From positions 62,001 to 126,000 of the forward strand of contig JAODTK010005879.1 of the NCBI GenBank assembly GCA_026419785.1: DNA of 64,000 nt, read 5' to 3'. The notes under the pieces were generated by a model, which searched no databases, had not been told where the DNA came from, and worked only from the letters and a program-made list of their open reading frames with translations. The translations under genes and the position numbers were made by a program. This document shows, one piece after another, positions 41,301-53,300 of the stretch. Positions within the stretch are counted from its first letter, which is position 1; each line of letters starts with the position of its first letter. This stretch comes from Sclerodactyla briareus. Its lineage: Eukaryota; Echinodermata; Holothuroidea; Dendrochirotida; Sclerodactylidae.

Positions 41301-44300
41301 CCCCCTACACACCGGGTACCCCAACCCAAACAAGCCAATGTTCTACATGCTACGGAAGGACAGTGATAGGAGACCAGACGTTATTGGAATCTAGAGGTGC
41401 CAGGATACTGTAAGTCAATATGCCTACATTTGTCAATCAACACTGAACTGTTTCTAAGAAAGGAACATCGTGAACAGCTCCAGCGTCTTCTTTCTTCTTC
41501 TTTTATGTCAATATCTGCTGTCTCTAGTAATTCTCTATGTAATGCATCAGCCTTGGTTAAAGCAAAAATCTTGCCATTTAAGTTAGGATAATTGCATAAT
41601 AACCCACAGCAAATACCGTAATAACTGTAACTGAAGCCAACCAGAGAAGCCGGCCCGCCCCCCCCCCCTGTAATAGGCCCCCCTTTTTTGGGATTCCACT
41701 GAAAGGTTAGAAAAAACAGAACATATTTCACCGAGTAACGATGGAACTTAAGTCTGAACAGGCTTTCACCAATGTATAGCATTTGGGAAGCCTAACCCCG
41801 TGTAGTATAAGAAATTTTGGAAGCCTATCACCGGCAAAATTATATCTTTGCCTAAAAAAATTACCCTAAAAAAATCGCCCCCCCCTCCCTTTAAAATTAA
41901 CGCCCCCGGGCGTTCCTTACAGATTATACGGTATTCCTTTTAGTATTTTACACACTTTTTGGCATATTAATCTGTGAGAACCTGATCCAGTTATTCTTAC
42001 ATTGCATCCACATGTAGCTATGTGGAAGTTTCCATAGTCACTTGTTGATCACAGGGAAGATTGCTCTATATGTTCCTAAAGGAAATTCTCAGCTAAAAAT
42101 TATTACTCTTCTGGGTGTTACAATGGTAAAGAGAATAAAAAAATCATTTTAATTTGTTCCAGGTTTACAGCATGTTCCGTTGGGAAGTATGGCTTCCTCA
42201 AATTTCATATACTTTGCTGATTTCGGCAACTGGCACCTTTTTCGGATGTCATATCTACCAATCATAAGGGAAAATACATATTTCTTAACATTTTCCCTCT
42301 CAGAATTTTTGGTAATATGACGTCATCGAATGGTTGCCATTTGCACAATTGACCAATTAGCTGTGATTATTTGTTAATCTCTGAAAATTCTTAACTTTAT
42401 AACCGAACATGCTATGAACATGAAACAAGTTTGATTGGCATGAACTTTTAATGCACAATCATATGACATTTAAATATTTTGGCTGGAATTCCCCTTCAAT
42501 GAACGTTTCAATCAACTTGTGACCTTGTGTTTGGGGGAAGTGTCAAGGCAGGTCGCCCTATGAAAACCCTTAGGTCCAACATTTGGTCGATACAAAAGTT
42601 AAGGCCTGACTTTTTGGTTTCTGCCGGTTTCACTCTGGAAATAGCTTGCAGTAGAATTTGGGCACTGTATGGAATTGAACAAGAAGTTTAGGGCCTCCCC
42701 AGTGAACATTAGTACCATATCCATTGAAAGGCAAGACCAACGGCTGACTCCACAGTTTCATTTAATAGAACTCTGATGGTTTGCTTCTCTCTCCAACCTA
42801 TCGCATACTTGAACAGCGCCACCTACAATCAGTGGTCATTAGTAACATATCTATTGAGAGTCACAACCACTAGCTGGCTTCACAGATCAGTTGATGGAAC
42901 ACTGGTATACCGTTTGAAGCTATTTGGGCTCCACCAATCCTGGTGGAGACAATTATTTTCTCCCCGCAAAACGATCCTGATTCCCAATATCTTTTTGGAT
43001 CAGACAAGCAACATCCTAACTTTAGTCACACATTATCAACTTCAAAGGAAGTATTCTATTGAAGAGTCTGTTTTGATTTTCTTTTGTTTTCAGGTGGTTC
43101 CAGCATCTGGTACCAGAGAATTTCAGGATCTTCAGATTCGGGAAACGAACCTACATAGGTATGAGATGTGGGTACCCATTCACTCTGGGCGCAAAATCAT
43201 TGCAAATTGGGAGTGATTATAATGGGTTGTCAGCTCCTTGCTATCTCGAAACTTTTGAACAAGTGGGGGAAGTAGGAAAGGGGAAGTAGAAGAGCTGATG
43301 GGACGTTTTTATAGTGAAAGAGAGGGTAGATTGAGCGCTATATCCTCCCTGACATTTCAGCTTTCAGGCCTGCCCTCGATGTCCAGGGTCAAGAGTGCCA
43401 ACTAGGATTTCTACCAATGTGATTTATCAGCATTAGTGTTGATGGGTACCAGCCTCTCTCCTCCAAGAGTTCAACGGGCAGACGTGAATGAGACCCCCAC
43501 TCCCGGGATCTACAAATAGGAGCCGACCTAAGCTGTGGGATTCTAGTCACTTCTTCAAACTTACCCCCATATTGAACCTGCACCCGACCCCACATCCCTT
43601 TGAACATCTGGCAATGAAGTCTGGGTTGGCCACCCTATTGCCCTTTTCTTCTCAGCAGCCCAAAAAGGAGACAGCCAGTTACTTGATCGTTTCCCACGAA
43701 ATTCCTATTCGTTGCATTTGCATGACAGTTGTCTCATATAGCCAGACTGTTATGGTCTAGAGTTCATAGCATGGAACCTGGCCCAGAATTCCGTCTCTGA
43801 GTTGGGTCATGACATGTACATGATTATTGAATATTCGAAGAGTGAGAATCCATTATAGTGAATTATGAATTTCTCCATTTGAGAGGCTTCATGCACTATC
43901 CAATGAGGAAAAGCCATTTTAATGGTCTCATGCAGAGTCAGCATATGAGGTTATATGGTGATCAATGTTCAAACTAGGTGTAAAAAAGGGGCTTGTCTCC
44001 ATTGTTAACTCTATGTATTTGATGGTGAATGTGTATCAGAGTTGTCTTCTTTTCTAGCACTGATTTGAAGGTGGGCGTGCATTAAGGTTCTGTGCTGAGC
44101 CGTTAGCTTTGTTGTTCAAATATTGTATCCATTGCTTTGTCCAGCAGATTTGAAACCTGATGTCCAGAGGCCGAAGTATGCTATGACCTTAAATAATAAT
44201 AATAAATAATGTACCTCATATAGCGCTTTACATCGTACATAGTACAGTCTCAAAGCGCTGAAGGCCATTACCCCCTGGTCATTGGTAACTTGTTCGGCCC

Positions 44301-47300
44301 CCACAAACCGTCGTGCAGACCTCAAGCTGTACACTCCTGGCAACTGCCAGTGGTTGCCCCCCACAATATGTCCTCGGGGACTTCATCACATGGCTGCCAG
44401 AATCAGCACACTTGTGATAACAAGTAACCTCTCAAAGGGTCCCAATAACGCCTGGGTTGGACGAGGCAATAGAGATAAAGCGCCTTGCCCAAGGACGCAC
44501 CGGAAAAGTAAACCGGCTGCGATTCGAACTCCGAACCTTTCGATCACAAGTCCCAAGCTCTACTGACTGTGGCTAATCCAATCTCCGACCTTTGTGCCTA
44601 TTTCCGAAACTGCCAAGAGAAAATCCTGCAAATTCAAAGATCAAAGGGACGATAAAGAGTGCTAGTGACCTTAATGTGCAGAAGGTGAAGAATCTAGTGT
44701 GTTGGTAGTCTGAATACCTAGCCCTCTTTTGCTCGCAGGGAGGTTGTTGCTCATAACTTGCAAACTTGGGTGCATAAGAGGTTCAGTGAAGTCAAAGGAA
44801 GTTCAATCTTCTGTGTAGACATTGTGAGGGTGAAGTTAGTAAATCTTCTATTCAGCCATTGCCAGTGGGTATCGGTGACGGTTCCGTGGAGTTCTGATCC
44901 CTGGGAGACATGATGAGTACATCGGATGGAGTATCAGAGAGTTCTGTGGCTAGAGCTGGGAGTGGTTGGAAAAGTTAAGAGAACTCCTCTTCTGCATACA
45001 CCCGGGAGAAGCTTTTAAGGCTTGTATCAGGAGTGTGTTGCTTCATGGTGATGTGACATGGGTAGTTAAAGAAGAAGACGTGGCTGGAATATGTTGGTGT
45101 TTTGTCCTGTATTGTTTCTATTTTATTCTGCAGTTTGTGTCTTATTTTTATTCTGTATATTTGATCCTTTTCATGACAAGGATGGCAATAAAATCCAACC
45201 GATCCTCTCTGCAATTTTCCTATTTTTGCAGGAGCATCTAAGAGACTTGAACCACGCTATAGCCCAGTACATCAAACAACGGGAGCGTAGGTCTCTGGTG
45301 GAGTTGATTGGTAGGTTTCTGCTTCACTATATCATTCAAACTCTGTATTTCATTTGATTTGAAGATGACAATATGAGGAAAAAGTGTTTTTTCCCTAAAT
45401 GGAGATTATCTCAATCAGTAGGGCTTGGACTGCCTATGAAATGTAGAGGAGTTTGAATACCGCAAAAGCAAAAAATGCATTTTCAGATTTACTCTTGAGC
45501 AAGGCGCATTGTTTCCATAGCTCTTCTGTGCACAGGTGTTAATTTGCGGCCCGGGAGAAAAAAACTATGAGTTGACATCTTGAGTTGCACACCCATAATT
45601 GCCCCACAAAAAGGGGCACACCCCATGCACCAAAGGACCTAAGAAGAGGAGGAGGAGATCTGCTTATTATCTCTGACACTTTATAAGACGAAGGAAACAT
45701 CGAGGAAGGGGAGTTTCATGGACGGCAGTGCAAGCGAGAGAGCCGATGGTGGAGCCTCACCCTGTCTATGGCAAACATATTCCACGGTGGACAAATTTGG
45801 GTTTGGTTAAGTATTTTTCTGGCACGGAAATCTGGAACATGTTGGCGATAGACTCGATTATGGGGGAAGGGAAAGTTCCCAGACAAGTTATGGTGATTCC
45901 TACCATGAATAATCAAGTGAGCAGACTGCAGGGGACCTGATCAGCCATGGGAAAGGAAAAGGCATCGGAATGGATTGGTTGCTGCCAAGTAGATAACAGT
46001 CAATACGTATCATCTTTCGTGATATCATCATGAATAATATTCCCTTCTTTTTCTTCACAGTCAAACTGAAAGAGGAGTTTGAGTTTGACCCCATTGCTGT
46101 CAGTGAACTTAGACGCACTGTACTCCTATCAGGACTCTGTAAGTACTCTCTATACTAATACACAGGGATAAGGCTTGGTGAACACACACGTAAAGCTGAT
46201 AAATGTTGTATACCAAGATTTTTGAATTATTAATCCACTTCACTTACTCAACTCACCCCATTTGCACTTTACACCACCACGCCATTGAACATCTGGCCAT
46301 TTTTAACGTAGTCTGGCTGGCAAACCCCTCATGCCTCATCATTTTGCCATCCGAACGTTTAGGTTTGTGAAGATCTTGGCTCTGTTATTTCACTGTTATT
46401 CCTCGCTGGAATCACTATTCTGGTAATACACGTCGTCAGAGGCCTGCAGGAAGCATTTTCCTTAGCGTTTGAGTGATTTTTGGATTGGATTTTCTCTCGC
46501 TCGATACCGTTTAGCGCAAGTCCGTATTCAGCCTAAGCTGTACAGCCTGTTCCTAGATCACTGAGTTATTATTTTGGAGCTTACCCAGCCTCCAGTGCCT
46601 TGGAGGACCGGAGCGTTATTACAAAAAGAGACAATCGGTATATATTGTTGAAGAGAGCTATCCTAGGGTTATTAAAATCAACATTTGAGTTGGATTCGGA
46701 TGTTCGCTGGAAGCCCAACAATTAGTTAATCATTTGAAGTGTGCAATATGATCACAAAGTACACCATTCATCTCATTGAATAGGGAACCCCAGCCTTTTG
46801 AGCAATAGATATTTCTCACCTAATAATGGTTTGCACTCGATCACTCATGAATATGTGTTCACCTTCATGCTGTCACGGGCATGATATCAATTTAGCACAG
46901 ACATAATTATCTTGAAAAATGTGTTTGTGGAGAATATGTTCATTGTTTTTCAGGTGACATCAGTACTAAAGAAACACATGCACAACATAAAACCACATTG
47001 GATGTTTGCTCTGGACAACCTGACCAGAGAAGCTGTACAAGTGTCCATCTCTATTGTTAGCCCAGGTAAGTGGCAATCAATACAGGGTATCTGGAAATAG
47101 GGGGAAGGGGGTCGAGGGAGGGGGTTAATATGGGGTCAGTGCGGACCACCTAACACATGCACAACATAAAACCACACTGGATGTTTGCACTGGACAACCT
47201 GACCAGAGACGCTGTACAAGTGTCCATCTCTATTGTTAGCCCAGGTAAGTGGCAATACAGGGTAGGAAATGGGGGGAGGGGGGGGGGGGAGGGGTTAATA

Positions 47301-50300
47301 TGGGGTCAGTGCGGACCAGAGCACATAAACAAAACATAAAAACACACTGGATGTTTGCACTGGACAACCTGACCAGGGACGCTTGTACAAGTGTCCAGCT
47401 CTATTGTTAGCCCAGGATAAGTGGGAATACAGGGTCAAGGGGAAGGTGGCGAGAAAAGGGGGTTTATATGGGGTCAGTACGGGGTCAGTGCGAACCACGT
47501 AGCACATAACAACAAACCAAAACCACAACTGGATGCTTGCCCTGGACAACCTGACCAGAGAAGCTGTACAAGTGTCCATCTCTATGGTTAGCCCAGGTAA
47601 GTGGGAATACAGGGTCCAATGGGGGAGGGGGGTCGAGGAAGGGGGTTAATATGGGGTCAGTCGGGGGTAAGTGCCAAAACAACGTAGCACTATGAACACA
47701 CATTAAAATCACCACTGGATGTTTGCATGGAACAACATGACCAAAGACGCTGTACAAGTTGTCCATCTCTGTGTTAGCCCAGGTGTAAGTGGGAATACAG
47801 GGTCAATGGGGGAAGGGGGCGAGGAGGGGGTTAATATGGAGCGTCAGTAACGGGGGGTGTTCACGGTAAAACACGTCAGCCCATGAACAACATATAAATA
47901 ACACTGGATGTTTGCACTGGACAAACCTGACAAAGACGCTGTACAAGTGTCCACTCTCTGTTGTTAGCCCAGGTAAGTGGCAACATTGTCAATAGGGGTG
48001 GAAGGGGGTCGAGGAAGGGGGTTGATATGGGGTCATGCGGACACGTAGCACATGCACAACATAAAAACCACAGGCGATGTTTGCACGGACAACCTGACCA
48101 GAGAGAAGCTGTCCCAAGTGTCCATCTCTATTGTTAACCCAGTTTTAAGGGGGAAAACGTTTGTTGGGGGTGGAGGGGGTGAGCCAAGAAAGAAAGAGGT
48201 AGGAGGAGGGGTTGACATCAAGTTTAGGGCTTGGTGGGGTAGCACATGGCACAACATAAACCACACTTGAGGTTTGCACGAGACCAACCTGAACAGACAT
48301 GATTTGTACAATTGCCCATTCCATTCTTAGCCCTTGCAAGTGAAAGAAAGAAAATTCATTTGAAGGAGAGTAGCAGACAGGAGGAGGGTATGAATAAAGT
48401 CACGGATGATTTTGGCACGTCACAGCAGAACGAGTCCACCTCTGCTTTTAGCCTAGACATCTAGGTGTGGAGGGGGGGCAGGAAGGTTGGGATTGTTGAC
48501 CTTGATTTGCGTTAATCAGGAGAAAGGGGTGAGCATATTGTGTTTTCGGAGACACTGATAGAAGTTGTATCTCCTGAGCTAACTAGTATAGGAGGAAGGT
48601 CATAACTCTATTGGCAATTAACCTTTTCAATGTACTTTCTATCTATACATTGGGTGGTGTTTCTCAGTAACCACTAGTTTGAGGTATAAGCCACTTTAGG
48701 AGTCGACATTTTGTGACAATTTTTTTCTGTGACAATTTGGGCTGAGACAATGCAGTCTATCAAACTCAGAGTAGAGTATGATGATTTGTTCAGAAATGAA
48801 TTCGTTCTTATGGCAAAATAAAAGGTTTATCCTTATCTATCTACTCCTGCAGAGATACAACTGATTTCACCCGAAATCCTTGACACAGAGGGTTTGCATT
48901 GCCATGTTTTCCATCCGGTCCGTCCTGTTACATACTGTTAGCAGATTCTTCCACAAATCTACCAACTGTAGAGGCGCCATAAGAGAAGGGGTGCTTTCAG
49001 CATCCACAAATTTATGTATTTCTGCTCATAACTGCTAGTTTATATGGCTGGTGCGCAGAGGTATTGCTGCGTTTCATTTTACCTCATGAATATTGTAATC
49101 ACGATTTCCCACTCATGGAATTGCCGTTCCAGTAAAACGAAGTCGTTGAAATGAGAATTCAAGATGGCGGCCCTTACATGAGCGAAATTAAATAACGGCC
49201 CATTCGTGCAATCATCAAAAATAAGGTAATTATACTAGTCTTTGTCATTTGTCCTCGAATATTCTCAATATCAACAAGAAATCAAGAGGATATCCTATCG
49301 ACATTTGAGCATTTACAGCATACGGCAACTTGCCGACAAAAAATCGAAAAGTTTGACGCTATGCATTATGCATGGGTATTGGTTGCGCAAACAGCCAACG
49401 TTCGGCGAACAGCCTTTTGGTCTGAAATTTTGTTTCTATGAAATTGGTTCGCAACTAATTGCTTTGACTGTTCTTTGGATACTCTCATGTCGAGATAATT
49501 GACCTGAATTATTCATTTGTACATGGGATATTTCTCAGTTGGCTCTCTTTTCAACTCGTGGTCGAAAGTCAGCCATCTCGGATGATTCGTGAAAGTCGAG
49601 TTGCTTTTCGAAATTCCCACTTCACCACCGGTGATCACGACTTGTGTACAAATGGAACGGTCGTGAAGTCGTGTACACCGCGTTTACGAGGTAAATGGAA
49701 CGCACCATTAATGCCGATGCGATCAAAGCCACCAATGGCATTGGAAGGGTTAAATTGTTATAATTGTAGTGGTGACGGCTCTCAAGAGTCAAGTTACAGA
49801 CTCTCTGAATTTGACAAACGAGTATCCTCTCTGAACATTTTGATCCCAGAGGATACACTCTTGTTCTCTCTTGCTCACAGAGCTTGGGGAGGTGATAGCT
49901 GCGGGGCCAGGCCAGCCACCCCAGCAGCCCGGGCCCCTCCACCTGCCTGCCTTCCATCTGGACGAGGACGCGGGGAATACCTCGGGCGTGTTAACCCTCA
50001 GCTCGACAAAGTCACGACCTGACCTGGGCGATGTGGACCAAGACCGCTGTGAGGATGTTCCAGGCTGAGTACAAGGCTCTGAGAAAAGAAAAACTCAAGT
50101 GATGTTGTCAAATGCAGGAGATGGGAGGGGGAGGGGGAGGGGAGGGGGGAAGGGGAGGGGGAGGGGAGGGGGGAAGGGGAGGGGGAGGGGAGGGGGAAGG
50201 GGAGGGGAGGGGGAGGGGAGGGGAGGGGGAAGGGGAGGGGGTGCGGAAAGTTTTGGAAATATGTGGGAGGGAATTAACTTTGAGGAGATTTTTATATTTG

Positions 50301-53300
50301 GGGTTCAGTTGAATTGGTTGATCTCATTCTACACTCTATAACTGCTTATTGCTTCCTGATGAAGTTGAAAGGATCTGTGCGTCATGACAGTGTGTGTAGT
50401 GACGCCTTAGGATTGTTAAACCCCAACCTAGAATGGAATGAAGTTCATACTGATACAGGGTTCCCCAAATTAGACATGATCCCTATTGTTTTGGAGTCAA
50501 GTTAAGTCGGAAGGACAAAATCTTGTAACCTGTTGAGTCCAGTGATGCCTGGTCTTCCAGGTTATTTAACATGCAGCTCTCTTATGGGGAGTGCAGGAAC
50601 CCAATTGTTTTTTGGTGGTAGACGGATATTTTTTTAAAAGAAGAAATTGGACAACTTGGGCAAATTTCGCGTGTTAAACATGATATAAATATAATAATTT
50701 AATAATTATATATAAATCTCAGGCTTATTATAGACGCTTTCCACTGAAGTGCGCAAAGCTGATGCGATATTACCCCTGTTCATAGGAACTGGGAGGCCTC
50801 GAAACCCGAAGGAGTTGTGGCAGCAGCTAACACAGGCCGGTTGTGCTCAGTTCCTTGCAGGTCCCCATTTAGCACATGGGTGGAGAGAGCATGGAGATGG
50901 AGTGCCTTGCCAAGGACGCACCAGGAAAGATGATGAGTATGTGGGGACGAACTCACAATCTTACGATCAACAGTCTGAAGCGCTACCGACCTGAGCTAAT
51001 CAGATCTCCAACGCAACTCCACTTGATGGATGAAAAAAAACAATGAAACTCATACTTGGTTTAGTGGGTTCACCATCATGCGAGTTACAGGGTCACTATG
51101 GTTTTGAGAGTCAAGTCAAATGATCATCTGGGGAAGGCGAGATAAGGTCTGAAATCTTGTTAACTCAACAAAGTTTATCTTGTTTACATGATAACAACTC
51201 AACTCCACCTGGATGGCATGAAGCGCATATTGGTTATGTGGGTTCCCCCATGAATGAGAATACCTGATCACTTTTGGGTGAGGTTTTGTATTTGTTTTAA
51301 TTGTAGGTATTATAATTTTAATACAGGACATCTGTACAGTCAAGTTCAGAAGTGCCTGCTGATCCGATCAGGTTTGTGAAATTTGGTTAGCCTCAGATCG
51401 ACCTGGATAGATGGAAACAAGGTTATACTGTATGTGAGTGCCCCATGGTGAGTACATGAATGATCCCTATTGTGAATTTGTAAGCATGTGAAGTTGACAA
51501 TGCTAAGCTTGATCAGTCAAGGATCAGTCAAGAAATCATGAAGCCTTTAGCTAGCCATCCATACATGCGTTGGTGTTTGTTGTGCGTCCGTTGCACGTCC
51601 GTTATTATTTTAGAGTGCCATCCATACGTCCGTCGCGCTTCCGTGTGGACCCTGCGTATTCTACCATCTTTCGTGTGTTTGAACAAACAGGCGCGCGTTC
51701 GAAACTAAATCGCGAATTATTTAAATACAGCCATTGGCTATGATGGCCAGTGTTGCTCGTCCGCAATCAAGCACTTCGGCCCTATTTGCTAAACATTACT
51801 GTTTAGAAATTAACGTTGTGTTTAATTTCTCATCAGCAATGTGGTTAAATGTAAACAATAGCGCCTAAAAAAATTAAAACTACTACATTAAACTACCAGG
51901 TTTGGGGATTTAATTAGCAGACCATGAAATGTAAATACTTTAAACATGTTGATATGTGCTCAAATAGTTGGATCTGTGTTGAGATTAGGGAAAAAAAAAC
52001 TGTGTTGGATATTATACGAATGTTAAAACACCCAATTAGGTTCATTTCCTGCCACAGACTCCCCAAATTACGACTCTGTCCTTCAGTATACTACGAAAAG
52101 CCAGTGTAATTCCAGGAAATCCCTTGGGAAGGAAATCGATTTGCACATACCGATGCGGGCACGCGAAAAAAATCGGTCATGTATCGATTCAATTAAAAAA
52201 AACGCATGCCCGCCCGCCCGTCCGCGTCGCGTGCAGGGAAACGGGTCAGGTTAAAATTAGTGAAAACCGATTGAAACGCCCACCCCCACCGCCCGCCCTG
52301 CACAAACGGCATCCAAAAATGCCTAAAGGGCAGCCCCATCCCCACCATTCGTTATTTTCTCACATGCGTGAAAATCGCTCTCTGCGCGATTGCCAAAAAA
52401 AGGATAGCCACCGCGAAGGGCAAGGAACGCGCAAGGATGTCTGATGGTAGTAATGTTAATCCTATGTATTCGATTTTCCACGCACAACGCGCACGGACGC
52501 GCAAGGGATGTATGGATGGCCACTTTTTCGGATTTTCTGGCTATTTTTGACAACAGTCAGGCCCCCCTGTATCTGTTCAATATTCTCTTAGTGTTAATCT
52601 CCATCAAGGAAATCAGGAAACGTTTGTCCATAATTGAAGGTGCCCTCCTTTGACAGGAATGTGCCACCTGAGAATAACTCCCCTAAGTACCGAACCCTTA
52701 CTCAGCGGTTTCTGTAGAAATTGATCTAAGCCAAAAATAGTATAATGACAATCACAGTATAGTTAACTCGCATCATGGATTTGTGTGCCAACAAGAGTTT
52801 CCGGTTCTGCTTTGTCTTTCGACAGGCTGAAAATATTCCAGAAGGTGAGAGGGGGATAGCGGACACAATTTAGCCTACCATACATACAACAACAACAGCA
52901 ACCTTCACCCCAATCTGTGGACCACTAACCCCCTCTCACCCCCCTCCTCCCACCATACATACCACAACAACAGCACCTTCACTCCAATCTGTGGACCACT
53001 AACCCCCTGTCACCCCCCCCCCCCCCTCCTCCCACCAAAATTACACAACAACAGCACCATGACCCCCAATCTGTGGACCACTAACCCCCTGTCACCCCCC
53101 CCCCCCCCTCCTCCCAACCCAATACATACCACAACAACAGTACCCTTCACCCCCCCCCCCCCCCCCCCCCCCTCCTCCCACCTACCATACCACAACAACA
53201 GTACCCTTCACCCCAACCTGTGGACCACTAATCCCATCTCACCCCCCCCTCCTCCCACCATAATCCACAACAACAGACACCGTCACCCCAATCTGTGGAC

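Noticed and set aside
41397..41782. Opposing open frames just after the [11 protein letters not shown] exon, one reading [11 protein letters not shown]
   Set aside because: It follows a strong GTAAGT donor and has no consistent acceptor or ASK alignment. Partly overlaps a MITE.
49558..50022. 154-codon plus-strand open frame
   Set aside because: Its 3' half overlaps the ASK coiled-coil-linker exon in a different frame; the 5' half is intronic without homology.
52124..52653. Open frames on both strands at 52.1-52.6 kb
   Set aside because: They largely lie inside the GCCATCCATACAT inverted-repeat element and show no transposase or other domain.
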